From an uncultured Rhodospirillales bacterium (lineage in GTDB: Bacteria; Pseudomonadota; Alphaproteobacteria; CACIAM-22H2): a stretch of DNA of 64,000 nucleotides. Below the pieces are notes generated by a model. The model searched no databases and was not told the origin of the DNA. It saw only the letters and a program-made list of their open reading frames with translations. The stretch spans positions 51,589 to 115,588 of the forward strand of contig CALANV010000057.1 in assembly GCA_937926175.1 (NCBI GenBank). Direction: 5' to 3'. The position numbers and the translations under genes are program-made. This document shows positions 27,892 through 37,370 of the stretch, piece after piece (position 1 is the stretch's first letter; each line of letters opens with the position of its first letter).

Positions 27892-28034
27892 TGGCGGCAT
27901 AATCCCATAGTGGTAAGCGGGGCTCACGTACTGGGGCCGTGCGGCGAAGTCAAGCGAGCGTGCGTCCCTGGGGACGGTACCGGTAGCCGGTAATATCGCG
28001 CGGATTTCAGATGCGGCGGATGGGGGAATTGGAG

Positions 28035-28598
28035 ATGGCATCTGAAAAAGGCAGGCTCGTCTACGTCATGGGACCTTCCGGCGCCGGCAAGGACTCGGTC
28101 CTGCGCGAGGCGAGAAGCCGCATCGACGGGCGCCATCCGGTCGCCTTTACGCATCGCTACATCACCCGGCCGCCGACCGCCGGCGACGAGAATCACGTCG
28201 CCCTAACCGTCGCCGAGTTCGAACTGCGCCGGGCCCGCGGGCTTTTCGCCATGTGGTGGAAGGCGCACGGCCTGCTTTATGGCATCGGCATCGAAATCGA
28301 GCAGTGGCAACAGGCCGGATTGGTTGTCGTCGTCAGCGGATCACGCGAGCATTTCCTGGGAAACCTGGCGACCGCCTGCGACGTGGTGCCGGTACTCATC
28401 ACGACCGATACGGCCACGCTGGCACGCCGGCTTTCCGCCCGCGGTCGTGAGAACGATCAGGCGGTAGCGGAACGTCTAAATCGTGGCGCCTCACTCAAAA
28501 TCACTCACCCGAACCTGGTCACGATCGACAATTCAGGCGCGCTCGAACACGCCGGGCAGCAGCTTGCCGATTTGATCGTCTCGCTGATACCCCGCTAG
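28035..28598 (+). CDS. phnN: Ribose 1,5-bisphosphate phosphokinase PhnN
   Basis: A 187-residue kinase related to guanylate kinase that converts ribose 1,5-bisphosphate to PRPP in the phosphonate (C-P lyase) pathway. The P-loop GPSGAGKDSVL is at about 13-23, followed by FTHRYITRPPTAGDENHVAL, which is characteristic of PhnN. No other phn gene is in the window, so here it may serve salvage of ribose bisphosphate. ATG at 28035 is chosen over an in-frame ATG at 28011; a GGGGGA lies between them. Confidence 0.85.
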   Translation: MASEKGRLVYVMGPSGAGKDSVLREARSRIDGRHPVAFTHRYITRPPTAGDENHVALTVAEFELRRARGLFAMWWKAHGLLYGIGIEIEQWQQAGLVVVVSGSREHFLGNLATACDVVPVLITTDTATLARRLSARGRENDQAVAERLNRGASLKITHPNLVTIDNSGALEHAGQQLADLIVSLIPR

Positions 28599-29068
28599 CC
28601 CCTCGGCCTGTCCGTCGCGTCTCAGTCCGTGAACGCAAGGCATTCGCAGAACTCTGGTTCGAGGGGCCGCAAAATGTGGCCGCTCTCCTTCGCAGGCGAA
28701 TGATCGAGCTTCCGCATCCGCCAATTCGTCAGCGCATATCCTGATACCTCATTAGCCGCCTTTTTCTCTCGCCACCACACGCTGTCAACGGCGCAATTCA
28801 GGATCGAATGCCCATCTCCCGGACGATTGACGAGGTAGGGCCCCCCTTTGCGCCGGCTCGGGGGCTCGATCGAGCGATGCGTCTTCAAGCCGGCGCGATC
28901 AGATGACCATCGTGGTCCAATGCAACCTGCCGGTCGGCCTGTTCCGCGGCCATCGTCCCGAAAGGCCCGCCGAGCGATGGGTGTTGGTTGGCCCCAATGT
29001 CCGGCCGATAACGCCGCGGACGTCATTGGGTCTGGCGGATCGACGGCGCGATCCGGTCGGCGTCCCAC
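28599..29068. other. Intergenic stretch, possibly decayed DNA
   Basis: About 470 bases between phnN and the histidine phosphatase. On the minus strand one frame stays open, and its last third (for example NCAVDSVWWREKKAANEVSG) looks somewhat protein-like, but I recognise no family and the upstream part does not. It may be a remnant, in keeping with the pseudogenes next door. Confidence 0.4.
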
Positions 29069-29665
29069 TCAGTCATCGAATATCTCGTTGATGCGAATGA
29101 CCTTCGGCCCGTACGAGTCGACCGATAGCGTGCTCACGGATGCCAGGTCGATCTGCAGACGCTGCAGGAGATCGAGAGGCAGACCGAGGCAGTACGCAAG
29201 AGCGGCCCGGATCACGTCACCGTGACTGACGGCCAGAATATGGCCATCGGGCCACTTGTGCCGGACCTCATCGAGAAACTCGACGACCCGGAGTTGCGCC
29301 TCGACCATCAGTTCCCCATCGGGAATCCGGATGCCGCTCCGAAACGAGTTGGAGGACGCCCAAAGCTCGTCTTGCCGCAGATCATCGACACTGCGACCGG
29401 CCCACAGGCCGTAGTCGATCTCGCTGATGGCTTCGGCAATGTCGATCGGAAGCTCGAGCCGCTGTGCAATCGGTTCCGCCGTTTCCCGCGCCCGATCGAG
29501 CGGACTGCTGAATATGCGGTCTATGGGCCGCCGACACAGGCATTCGGCCAGACGCTTCGCCTGCGCCAGTCCTTCCGCGCTCAGATGGATCCCCGACATG
29601 CGACCGAGAATACGCTCGCCGAATGCGGCGTGCTTGGCGTGCCGGACGAGGAGAAAGGTGGTCAC
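29069..29665 (-). CDS. Histidine phosphatase family protein
   Basis: A 198-residue member of the phosphoglycerate-mutase-like superfamily. The phospho-histidine motif is RHAKH at residues 8-12 (RHG is usual; RHA is seen in some branches). The second core appears as IFSSPLDRARETAEP, the acidic residue in ISEIDYGLWAG, and the second His in AVSHGDVIRAAL. The substrate is unknown. The start is GTG, overlapping the stop of the upstream ino1 remnant as GTGA, so this gene was once translationally coupled to inositol-phosphate synthase; the phosphatase itself is intact. Confidence 0.85.
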   Translation of the reverse strand: MTTFLLVRHAKHAAFGERILGRMSGIHLSAEGLAQAKRLAECLCRRPIDRIFSSPLDRARETAEPIAQRLELPIDIAEAISEIDYGLWAGRSVDDLRQDELWASSNSFRSGIRIPDGELMVEAQLRVVEFLDEVRHKWPDGHILAVSHGDVIRAALAYCLGLPLDLLQRLQIDLASVSTLSVDSYGPKVIRINEIFDD

Positions 29666-30301
29666 GCCTCACCACGGATGAATGCCTCCGTGCGCAGCTG
29701 CACCTCTCCATCCGTAAGCTGACGCGGCGGCGACTTCATGAAGTAGCCGCACGGCCCATCAAGCGCGCCGCCGATGCCACGGTCGAGCGCAAGCTTGGCG
29801 CGGCGGATGGCATCGATCACGACGCACGCGAAAAGCGCCTGCTCGGCGTACAACCCGGTCGCCTTCTCCGATCCGACCGGCAGATACGAAACAACGATCT
29901 CCGTCTGTGTTTCCCTCAACCCCGCCGCCACAGTCGACCGGCTGCCCTTCCGCCTCTCGAATCTCATCGCGCAGGCACTTTCCGACTCCCTCTTGCATTA
30001 CGCCGCGATGAACCAGAACGCACAGATGAGGCACGTCGGCGAACCTGCAGGTATTGTTCGGTACAGCGAACACAGCTTCGGACACAGCTTCGGACGAATC
30101 CTCGCCGACCTTGGTGACATTGACGTCGAAAGCCGCGGAAAATCCGATATCTCGGACGTGATATCCGACAAGATCCGCATGCATCGGGCCGGAAATGAAA
30201 TCGGCCTCGTCGGCATTGCCATAGACCTGGATGTCCTGTACCAGCGCCGACGCGCAGTTTCCGACCCCGACGACCGCTACCTGAGCCTTTCCCGATACCA
30301 T
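29662..30301 (-). pseudogene. ino1: Myo-inositol-1-phosphate synthase pseudogene (frameshift and internal deletion)
   Basis: From 30301 the minus strand reads an N-terminal Ino1 domain (QVAVVGVGNCASALVQDIQ, then YHVRDIGFSAAFDVN and FADVP). Near 29925-29935 the match shifts frame. The other frame continues with TQTEIVVSYLPVGSEKATG, then jumps at about 29830 straight to the family C-terminus (VVIDAIRRAKLALDRGIGG, ending in FMKSPP). Compared with an intact bacterial enzyme of about 360 residues, roughly 165-170 central residues are missing, including the catalytic region. A 12-base tandem duplication (30071-30094) also sits in the N-terminal part. The enzyme would make inositol-1-phosphate from glucose-6-phosphate; this copy cannot. 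Gene identity is confident; the exact indel positions are approximate. Confidence 0.85.
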
Positions 30302-30672
30302 CTCCCCTAGCGCGCGATGTCCGTCCACATCGCCATGTCCGGAAGCGCGACGCGTCTCGATGCTGTGCGACGGTCCATCGTCTTGCGTCGCAATCGAAAG
30401 ACGAGACTCCCGTACTGTCTTCCCCAGAACGGCCAAGCCAATGCCTGGTTCCTTGCAGGATACGCCGTGCTCAAAACGCGACGATGGACCACGCGCGATT
30501 CAGGAACTCAAAAGCGGCGCGCATTTCGTGGGACTCAATGCCCACTCCTTGCCTTGGACGTACTATGGCCGACCCGCCACGGCGTGCATCATCGAAAACT
30601 GGGAACGGCACAAGCCGCAACTCTACGAGGCCGTGGGGCTCAGTTGCCCTGCAACCGTTGCCGAGTGATGCC
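30302..30672. other. Intergenic/decayed stretch upstream of the ino1 remnant
   Basis: About 370 bases with no intact gene. Its right half contains the plus-strand coding remnant listed separately. The left half should have held the ino1 promoter; nothing recognisable remains. Confidence 0.45.
30495..30668 (+). pseudogene. Possible C-terminal remnant of an unidentified protein
   Basis: The plus strand reads ELKSGAHFVGLNAHSLPWTY, then YGRPATACIIENWERHKPQL and YEAVGLS, to a stop at 30666-30668. The composition (balanced, with Trp/Tyr and strong GC at third positions) looks like real coding sequence, but the frame upstream decays at once and there is no sensible start. I do not recognise the family. 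It could be the tail of a lost gene; it could also be chance. Confidence 0.35.
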
Positions 30673-33180
30673 TCACTCGGCCGGAGCGAGCGATTGCTCG
30701 GGTTCGACACGTTCCTTCAGCACACCCTCGCCAATCGCCGCCCGGACAGCCTCTTCGACCCGTTCTATCCAGATGAAGTGCACCCCGCGGCGAACTTCGT
30801 CCGGAATATCGTCCAGATCCTTCTTGTTCCGCGATGGCAGCAGGACGGTCGTGATTCCTGCGCGAGCGGCTGCAACGACCTTTTCCTTGATCCCGCCGAC
30901 CGGCAGCACGAGCCCCCGCAAGCTGATTTCCCCGGTCATCGCGACATCGCTGCGCACTGTCCGGCCCGATATCAGTGACGCAAGCGCCACGAACATCGCG
31001 ATGCCGGCACTAGGCCCGTCCTTCGGAATTGCACCCGCCGGTACGTGCACGTGAATGTCGTGTTTCTCGAAGAAGTCGGCCGGCACCCCAAGGTCGCCAA
31101 TGCGCGACTTGATCAGGCTCAGCGCGATCTGGGCGCTTTCCTTCATCACGTCGCCGAGATGACCGGTAAGGGTCAGTCGGCCGTTGCCTGGGATCCGCGT
31201 GGCCTCGATGAACAGAATATCGCCGCCGACCGGCGTCCATGCGAGCCCGGTGGCCACGCCGGGAACACTGGTCCGCATGGCAAGCTCGCTTTCGAACCGG
31301 CGCGGGCCGAGAATTCTGCCAAGATCCTCTGGCCCGATGACGGTCTTTCCCGTATGCCCCTCGGCGATACGCATTGCGACGTGGCGGAAAACCGCGCCGA
31401 TCTCGCGTTCGAGGTTCCGGACCCCGGCCTCGCGCGTGTAATCGCGAATGATCGCCCGCAAGGCGTCATCCGTGATCTCGCACTGATCGGCGGAGAGGCC
31501 GTTCGCCTCCAGCTGCCGGCGCACGAGATAGCGGCGCGCGATCTGGACCTTTTCCTCCTCGGTATAGCCCGTCAGCTGAATGACCTCCATGCGGTCCCGG
31601 AGCGGTCCGGGAATCGTGTCCAGCATGTTGGCCGTGGCGATGAACATCGTCTTGCTGAGGTCGAACGGTACGCCGAGATAGTTGTCGCGGAACGTGTTGT
31701 TCTGCTCCGGATCCAGGACTTCGAGAAGTGCCGAAGCCGGATCGCCATGGAAACCGCCGGCGCCAAGCTTGTCGATCTCGTCCAGCATCATGACCGGATT
31801 GCGCGTACCCGCCTTGCGGATCGCCTGGATAATGTTCCCAGGCAGCGAACCGATGTAGGTGCGCCGGTGGCCGCGGATCTCCGCCTCGTCGTGGACGCCA
31901 CCCAGGCTGACCCGAACGAACTTCCGGCCGGTTGCCCGCGCAATACTCTGCCCCAGCGACGTCTTTCCGACGCCCGGCGGTCCGACGAAGCACAGGATCG
32001 GACTCTTGCCGTTCGGATTGAGCTTGCGGATCGCCAGGAATTCGAGGATGCGGCGCTTGATCTTCTCCAGCCCGTAATGGTCCTCGTCAAGGATGTGTCG
32101 TGCCTCGGCGATGTCGATATCTTCTTCGCTGAGGACCGACCAGGGCAGCGCAATCAGCCAGTCGAGATACGTGCGGATCATCGAGTACTCGGCGGCTACC
32201 TCGGGCATACGTTCCAGCCGCGACAGCTCCTTTCGTGCCTGCTGCTCGACCTCCTGCGGCATCTTGGCATCGGCAATCGCCTTCGACAGATCGGCAATCT
32301 CGGCGGACTTGTCGTCGGTTTCGCCAAGCTCCTTCTGAATTGCCTTGAGCTGCTCCCGAAGCAGATACTCGCGCTGACGCGCTTCCATGGCATCGCGCGT
32401 CTGCTGACCGATATCGCGCGAAAGGCGCAGAACCTCGATCCGGTAGGCGAGCAGCCAAAGCACCCGGTCCAGTCGCGTGCGGATATCGAGCGTCTCCAGG
32501 ACTTCCTGCTTCTCGCTGGGCTTCAGATCCATGAAGCTCGCGACAAGATCGGCAAGCCCGGATGCCGACGTAATCGACTGGACTGCCTGGGCCAACTCCG
32601 ATGGAGCGTTCGGCAGCAGATTGATCGCCTCGATCGCGCGTTGCTTCAACTGGTGCACGCGAGCCTCGATTTCCGCGTTCACCACGTCGCGATCTTCGAT
32701 AAACTCGACACGCGCGGCGAGAAACGGATAGCCATCGAGAAACTCGCGCACGCGGAACCGCTGCTGTCCTTGACAGACGACATGGTGCGTACCGTCCGGC
32801 GCGGTCAGATAACGCAGAATAACCGCAGAGGTGCCCATCTCGTGGAGGTCCGACGGCTTGGGTTCGGCCACGTCGGGGTTGCGCTGAAGCAGCAATCCGA
32901 CCGGCCTTTCGTTGCGCGCCGCCTCCTGCGCCGCCGCGACCGAACGCTCACGCCCAAGTGATACGGGCAGCACCACCCCTGGGAACAGGACCATGTTGCG
33001 GACCGGAATGATGATGAGCGCGTCATCCCGCAGCGGCGGCAGCGCTTTGCGCTCCGACGTCGGTTGCGGTGGAACCGCGGCACGCGTGGTCCCGCTGTCG
33101 TCTGGTTGGTCGCGTGTCTCGTGCGCAATCATGTCGTGACCATTTGCTAGAGGAGCTTCCGCAGGCTCAGCATCAGGCAT
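30673..33180 (-). CDS. lon: ATP-dependent protease Lon
   Basis: An 835-residue Lon. An N-terminal substrate-binding domain starts with LIIIPVRNMVLFPGVVLPVS near residue 55. The AAA+ domain carries Walker A GPPGVGKT at about 398-405 and LDEIDKLG for Walker B. The protease domain carries the catalytic Ser in PKDGPSAG (about 724) and Lys in VGGIKEKVVAA (about 765). It degrades misfolded and regulatory proteins in the cytosol. The ATG at 33180 overlaps the end of the Hsp20 gene; ATG 33132 is an equally plausible start because the first 50 residues are unstructured. Co-transcription with the small heat-shock gene fits a proteostasis role. Confidence 0.94.
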   Translation of the reverse strand: MPDAEPAEAPLANGHDMIAHETRDQPDDSGTTRAAVPPQPTSERKALPPLRDDALIIIPVRNMVLFPGVVLPVSLGRERSVAAAQEAARNERPVGLLLQRNPDVAEPKPSDLHEMGTSAVILRYLTAPDGTHHVVCQGQQRFRVREFLDGYPFLAARVEFIEDRDVVNAEIEARVHQLKQRAIEAINLLPNAPSELAQAVQSITSASGLADLVASFMDLKPSEKQEVLETLDIRTRLDRVLWLLAYRIEVLRLSRDIGQQTRDAMEARQREYLLREQLKAIQKELGETDDKSAEIADLSKAIADAKMPQEVEQQARKELSRLERMPEVAAEYSMIRTYLDWLIALPWSVLSEEDIDIAEARHILDEDHYGLEKIKRRILEFLAIRKLNPNGKSPILCFVGPPGVGKTSLGQSIARATGRKFVRVSLGGVHDEAEIRGHRRTYIGSLPGNIIQAIRKAGTRNPVMMLDEIDKLGAGGFHGDPASALLEVLDPEQNNTFRDNYLGVPFDLSKTMFIATANMLDTIPGPLRDRMEVIQLTGYTEEEKVQIARRYLVRRQLEANGLSADQCEITDDALRAIIRDYTREAGVRNLEREIGAVFRHVAMRIAEGHTGKTVIGPEDLGRILGPRRFESELAMRTSVPGVATGLAWTPVGGDILFIEATRIPGNGRLTLTGHLGDVMKESAQIALSLIKSRIGDLGVPADFFEKHDIHVHVPAGAIPKDGPSAGIAMFVALASLISGRTVRSDVAMTGEISLRGLVLPVGGIKEKVVAAARAGITTVLLPSRNKKDLDDIPDEVRRGVHFIWIERVEEAVRAAIGEGVLKERVEPEQSLAPAE

Positions 33181-33551
33181 CCGTTGGCCAATGCATGGCC
33201 GTCGAGCTCAAAGCGACCGGCCGGAAGCCTGATTCGACGCTCGAACCGGCCGTGCGGAATTTCGACCCGGTGAATGACGCCGATGCGCGCCTCGGCCGGC
33301 AGCGGCCGGTCACCGGTAACGATCAGCGTACCGTCCGCGACGACGATCTTGACATGATCGGGCGCGACACCGGGAAGCGCGACCAGAATCCACAAAGTCT
33401 CGTCCGTCTCGTACACGTCCACCGGCGGCTCCCAGGCTGGTCGGCTCGCGGCACCACCAAGCTGGAAGAATCGGCGCTGTAGCCGATCCGCCTGCTCGAG
33501 AAGCTCGCAGGCTTCAGCCCACATCCAGGCGCGGGGGTCACCGTGTCGCAT
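33147..33551 (-). CDS. Small heat-shock protein (Hsp20/alpha-crystallin family)
   Basis: A 134-residue chaperone with an alpha-crystallin domain: EPPVDVYETDETLWILVALP opens the beta-sandwich, then DGTLIVTGDRPLP, HRVEIPHGRFERRIRLP and the C-terminal ANGCLMLSLRKLL. It binds unfolding proteins without ATP. ATG at 33551 begins the recognisable sequence; the frame is open further upstream but low in quality. It precedes lon directly, with overlap if lon starts at 33180. No sigma-EcfG promoter match was seen upstream. Confidence 0.85.
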   Translation of the reverse strand: MRHGDPRAWMWAEACELLEQADRLQRRFFQLGGAASRPAWEPPVDVYETDETLWILVALPGVAPDHVKIVVADGTLIVTGDRPLPAEARIGVIHRVEIPHGRFERRIRLPAGRFELDGHALANGCLMLSLRKLL

Positions 33552-34265
33552 CAGCAGAATCCATCCGGTTTGCGGGGCCCGATCATCGACGGTCGACGGC
33601 CGCGGGCAGCGCTGCACTTTCGACCAAGGGAACGCTGTATTTTCGTATTTGGTCTTCCGAAACACCCATTCAAGATAGCCAGGCTTGTCGCCCCCACCGC
33701 CAGGCCCGACCACGCTCCCGGTCACGTCAGGCGGAACGGGCGACGGTGAAAGCCGTCTGCGACGCCATAAAGCGGCGAGCGTGTGCAACGGATGAAACGC
33801 CGCAAAGGTCCAGTTTGCACTCGAGGCGACGCAGACGCCCGTCATCGGCTCCCGGAGTCTGCTGAGCTCCCGGTTCGATACCCACTCCTCATCGGTCGCG
33901 GCGCCCCGTCGCCAGGCGCACAACCGCTCAAATGGGGATGGCCCTCCTTTCCCGAGTACGGCCGCTGTCGCACTGCGGCTGGTGCCCAGGCCAGTCCGCC
34001 AACCGCGGTGAGCGCACGATTCAGACGGACGGCCATGCGACGGTGTTCTTGACCGTCACCTCATCGCCGTCTGCCTTGGCCATAAGGAAGAAATCGCCGC
34101 GACCGGACGTTCGCCAACCGTCGACCTGATCCACGCCGTCCTGCCGCGACAGTTCGACGCACGGGTATAGTTGTCCGAGATACGCACCGTAACGCCGGCG
34201 CCTGTGCCTCGAACAGAAGGCACACCCGGCACGTACCCGTTCGATCTGTGGCGACGGTGCCCGCC
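33552..34265. other. Long intergenic stretch, probably decayed
   Basis: About 710 bases between Hsp20 and the SDR pseudogene. No intact gene is visible. A short minus-strand segment ending near 34021 (for example QVDGWRTSGRGDFFLMAKA) looks faintly protein-like, but no family is recognised and no start is present. It continues the decayed character of 28.6-35 kb. Confidence 0.45.
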
Positions 34266-35088
34266 CTAGGCGTATTTCAACGTGCTGCCACCATCGACCG
34301 GAAGGCTGACGCCGGTGATGTACTTTGCTTCGTCCGATGCGAGGAACAGCGCGGCATAGGCGACGTCCCATGCGCCACCCATCTTGCCGGTCAGGCATTG
34401 TGCATTACGTACGGCAATCATCCGGTCCACGTCACCGTCACCGTAAGCGCCGGCAACCCCCTAGTGGACCATGGGCGTGTTCATCAAACCGGGAAGAATG
34501 CAGTTGCACCGAATGCCCTTGGCCGCATACTTCAGGGTGATCGTCCGCGTGAACGGTATCACCGCCCCCTTCGTCGTCGAGTAGCCGATATGCCGATATA
34601 TGGCAGGCCGGTCCACCGGACGTCGGCGATCAACCCGATATTGACGATGGCTCCACCCCGGCCCTCCACCTCAAACTGGCGAACCATTTGTGGCAGGACA
34701 TTCTTGCATGTAAGGAACATGCTCTTGAGGTTGACGCGGACGATTCTATCCCGGGTCTCCTCGCTTTCCTCGACAGGCCCCCCGGAGTCGAGAATGCCGA
34801 CGTTATTATGCAGGATGTCGATGCGACCGAAGACATCCAGGCACCGCCGGACCACCGCCCTGACCTCCTCCCCGTTCGAGACATCCGCGGTGTAGATCTC
34901 GCAGATACCTCCCTCGCGGTCGATGATCGACTTTGTTTCAGCGGCAGCCTTGCCGTTCACATCGACGGCAAAAACGCGGGCTCCTTCCCGCGCAAACAGC
35001 ACGGCGGTCGCCTTGCCGTTCCCCAGCCGGGAGCTATCGACCCGGCGCCCGTAACGACCGCGGCCTTCCTCTCCAAACGCCGGGCCAT
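34266..35088 (-). pseudogene. SDR-family dehydrogenase pseudogene (frameshifts and in-frame stop)
   Basis: The start ATG at 35088 reads ARRLERKAAVVTGAGSIAPG. A base appears lost after GGCTGGGGA, because the other frame resumes as GNGKATAVLFAREGARVFAVD and continues through IDILHNNVGILDSGG. At 34584-34599 an 8-base unit (GCCGATAT on the plus strand) is tandemly duplicated and shifts the frame again at the catalytic Tyr region (YIGYSTTKGAV in the repaired reading). A TAG stop at 34461-34463 follows GLMNTPMVH, and then ASDEAKYITGVSLPVDGG runs to the natural stop. At least three disabling lesions make this a clear pseudogene. The original enzyme would have been a classical SDR, perhaps acting with the acyl-CoA ligase upstream. 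Confidence 0.88.
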
Positions 35089-35109
35089 TGCCTCCCCTTT
35101 TTATCGCTC

Positions 35110-36657
35110 CTATGCCGCACTCGGCGGCCGTTTCGCCCATTCACGGAGTTCGGTCTTCAGGATCTTGCCGTAGTTGTTCTTCGGTAGCGCGGAAACGAAG
35201 TGATATTCCTTCGGACGCTTGAAGCGCGCGATGTTCGCGAGACAGAGCTGGTCGAGTGCCGCCGCATCGACGCCGGGTCCGCCTGCGCGCGCCACGACAA
35301 AGGCCACGACACGCTCGCCCCACTCCGGGTCCGGAACACCGATGACCGAGACCTCGGCCACGGCCGGATGGGTCAGCAGGACCTCTTCGATCTCGCGTGG
35401 ATAAATGTTGCTGCCGCCCGAAATGATCAGATCCTTTGAACGGTCCTTGAGCGTCAGGAACCCGGCCTCGTCGAACGCGCCCATGTCCCCGGTGTGCAAC
35501 CAACCGCCGCGCAGCGTCTGCGCACTCGCCTCGGGGTTGCGCCAGTAACCCTTCATGACCGAATCGCCGCGGACGAGAACTTCACCGACTTCGCCGACCG
35601 GCAACGCGCGATCCTCCGCGTCGGCGACGCGCACCTGTACGACGCTCTGCGGCACGCCGGCCGACCCCAGACGGTCATCGCGTCCTTCGCGATAGGCCTG
35701 CTCGATCATGGCACGGGTCATGCCCGTGATCGTCATCGGCGATTCACCTTGTCCGTAGAGCTGTGCGAACTTGAAGCCGAACCGGTTGATGGCGGCCTTG
35801 AGATCCGCCACGTACATCGGTGCCCCACCGAAGATGATGGCGCGAAGATTTGCCGTATCGGCACGCGCGGCGGCGGGATGCTCGACCAGCCGCTTCACCA
35901 TGGTCGGCGCCGCGAACATGCTGACCTGCGGCCACTTGCCCACGAGGTCCAGAATTTCCGCCGGATCGAAATGCCCGCTCGCCGGGATCACTTGCGTGTT
36001 CGCCTGCACGACATGCGGGAGCATGTACAGACCCGAGCCATGGGACATGGGCGCGGCATGAATGATCGAACCGCCGGGAGACGGCGGATCGATATCGATG
36101 AAGTAGCTCGTCGTCATTGCCAGCAGGTTCCGATGCGACAGCATCGCGCCCTTCGGGCGCCCGGTCGTGCCGCTCGTGTAGAAGAGCCAAGCGAGATCGT
36201 CGGCGGCCGTTTCGACCATCGGCGCCGGGTCACCCTCGCTCAGCCGGGCGAATTCGGGAGATTCGACGTCGACAACCGGCAACGAAATGCCCGCTTCGCG
36301 CAGGGCAATCGCGGCAGTCTCGGCCAGATCAGGGGTCACGAAGACGAGCTTTGCCTGCGCGTGATCGATGATGTAGGCGAGTTCCTTCGGATGCAGCTTG
36401 GAATTCGCGGGAACCGCCGCGAATCCGCCATGCCAGCACCCATAGAGAAGCGTCGCGTATGCTGGCCCGTTCGCCATGATCAGCGCCACCCGGTCACCGG
36501 GCGATAACGAATATGGGAACCGTCCCAGACCTGCTGCGATGCGCGCCGCCTGGCCGTACATCTGCGACCATGTCGCGACCACCCGGTCGGCGATCGCAAG
36601 TGCCGGACGGTCTGGATGGATCATTGCGGCGCGGTGAAGGTGCTGGGCGATGTTCAC
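35110..36657 (-). CDS. Acyl-CoA synthetase / AMP-dependent ligase
   Basis: A 515-residue member of the ANL superfamily that activates a carboxylic acid with ATP to the acyl-adenylate and then to acyl-CoA. Motifs: WLFYTSGTTGRPKG (phosphate loop), YGQGESPMT, GGWLHTGDMG and KDLIISGGSNIYPREIEEVL; the C-terminal catalytic lysine is in NYGKILKTELRE. Typical of medium/long-chain or aryl acid CoA ligases; the substrate is not predictable. The decayed SDR lies 21 bases downstream in the same direction and a PaaI-type thioesterase is upstream, which suggests a former small acid-degradation operon. Confidence 0.88.
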   Translation of the reverse strand: MNIAQHLHRAAMIHPDRPALAIADRVVATWSQMYGQAARIAAGLGRFPYSLSPGDRVALIMANGPAYATLLYGCWHGGFAAVPANSKLHPKELAYIIDHAQAKLVFVTPDLAETAAIALREAGISLPVVDVESPEFARLSEGDPAPMVETAADDLAWLFYTSGTTGRPKGAMLSHRNLLAMTTSYFIDIDPPSPGGSIIHAAPMSHGSGLYMLPHVVQANTQVIPASGHFDPAEILDLVGKWPQVSMFAAPTMVKRLVEHPAAARADTANLRAIIFGGAPMYVADLKAAINRFGFKFAQLYGQGESPMTITGMTRAMIEQAYREGRDDRLGSAGVPQSVVQVRVADAEDRALPVGEVGEVLVRGDSVMKGYWRNPEASAQTLRGGWLHTGDMGAFDEAGFLTLKDRSKDLIISGGSNIYPREIEEVLLTHPAVAEVSVIGVPDPEWGERVVAFVVARAGGPGVDAAALDQLCLANIARFKRPKEYHFVSALPKNNYGKILKTELREWAKRPPSAA

Positions 36658-36713
36658 GTGCGTTCCCCCGATCTATGTCTGCCTGGGCAGTTTGGTGACT
36701 TGACGATCCGGTT

Positions 36714-37151
36714 TCAATCTGCCGGCTTGCCGGGCACGGGCCCGAGTATGGCATAGGTCGTGGTGACATGTGCGATCAGGTCGGTGCCGGACGCCGCACG
36801 CATCGTCACCTCACCAAACGCCAACGTCTTCCCAAGCTTGAGGACCCGGGCGTCTGCCAGTACATCCGAATTCGATGTGGGACGCAGGAAGCTGATCGTC
36901 TGACCGACGGTCGTCATCGGACGAAAGCCGCCGGATGCCGACGAGATGGCAAGCACCATCGCCGTGTCGGCCAGCGACATCAGCGCCTGCCCGCAGATCA
37001 TTCCGCCAATTCTGGTCAGGCGTTCGCTGAAGGCAAGGCGAAGGTGGGCAGCCGGGCCATTGACGCTCTCGACAGTCAAGCCCATATCGAGAACCCATGG
37101 CGCAAAGTTTTCCCGCAGAACCGCTTGCGCCTGTTCAAGACCGAATTCCAT
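36714..37151 (-). CDS. PaaI-family hotdog thioesterase
   Basis: A 145-residue hotdog-fold protein of the PaaI/YbgC type, which hydrolyses acyl-CoA thioesters. The central helix region RIGGMICGQALMSLADTAMV and the following TVGQTISFLRPTSN strand are typical. The gene is 56 bases upstream of the acyl-CoA synthetase on the same strand, a common pairing in which the thioesterase recovers CoA from dead-end esters. Confidence 0.82.
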   Translation of the reverse strand: MEFGLEQAQAVLRENFAPWVLDMGLTVESVNGPAAHLRLAFSERLTRIGGMICGQALMSLADTAMVLAISSASGGFRPMTTVGQTISFLRPTSNSDVLADARVLKLGKTLAFGEVTMRAASGTDLIAHVTTTYAILGPVPGKPAD

Positions 37152-37288
37152 CGCTTAACCTCCCGCCCGTGTGCAGCGGAGTATTAAGCGAAACGTGCAC
37201 CAGCGCCAACGGTCAAGCTCTGTATGACAGCCCCGCCACTGTCGGCGGCGCGCCGTTGCCAAAAATAAGGAATGAAAGGAATGCATGC

Positions 37289-37315
37289 GGCGGAACGGCT
37301 TACCTCCGTTCCGCC
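37289..37315 (-). terminator. Hairpin downstream of the phasin gene, possible terminator
   Basis: Exact 9-base inverted repeat GGCGGAACG / CGTTCCGCC with a 9-base loop, between the phasin stop and the thioesterase start. The following bases on the minus strand are not a clean T-run, so this is a modest terminator call. Confidence 0.45.
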
Positions 37316-37370
37316 GTCATCCGGCGACAACTCGAGCAGAATACCGTCGAATTGAGTGCCGGCTTTGCTC

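Noticed and set aside
31045..32961. Very long plus-strand open frame opposite lon
   Set aside because: Antisense mirror of a GC-rich real gene; translation is rich in Arg/His/Asp without family motifs. The same holds for long frames opposite pepA (10312-11556), malQ (48049-49749) and glgX (51450-52856).
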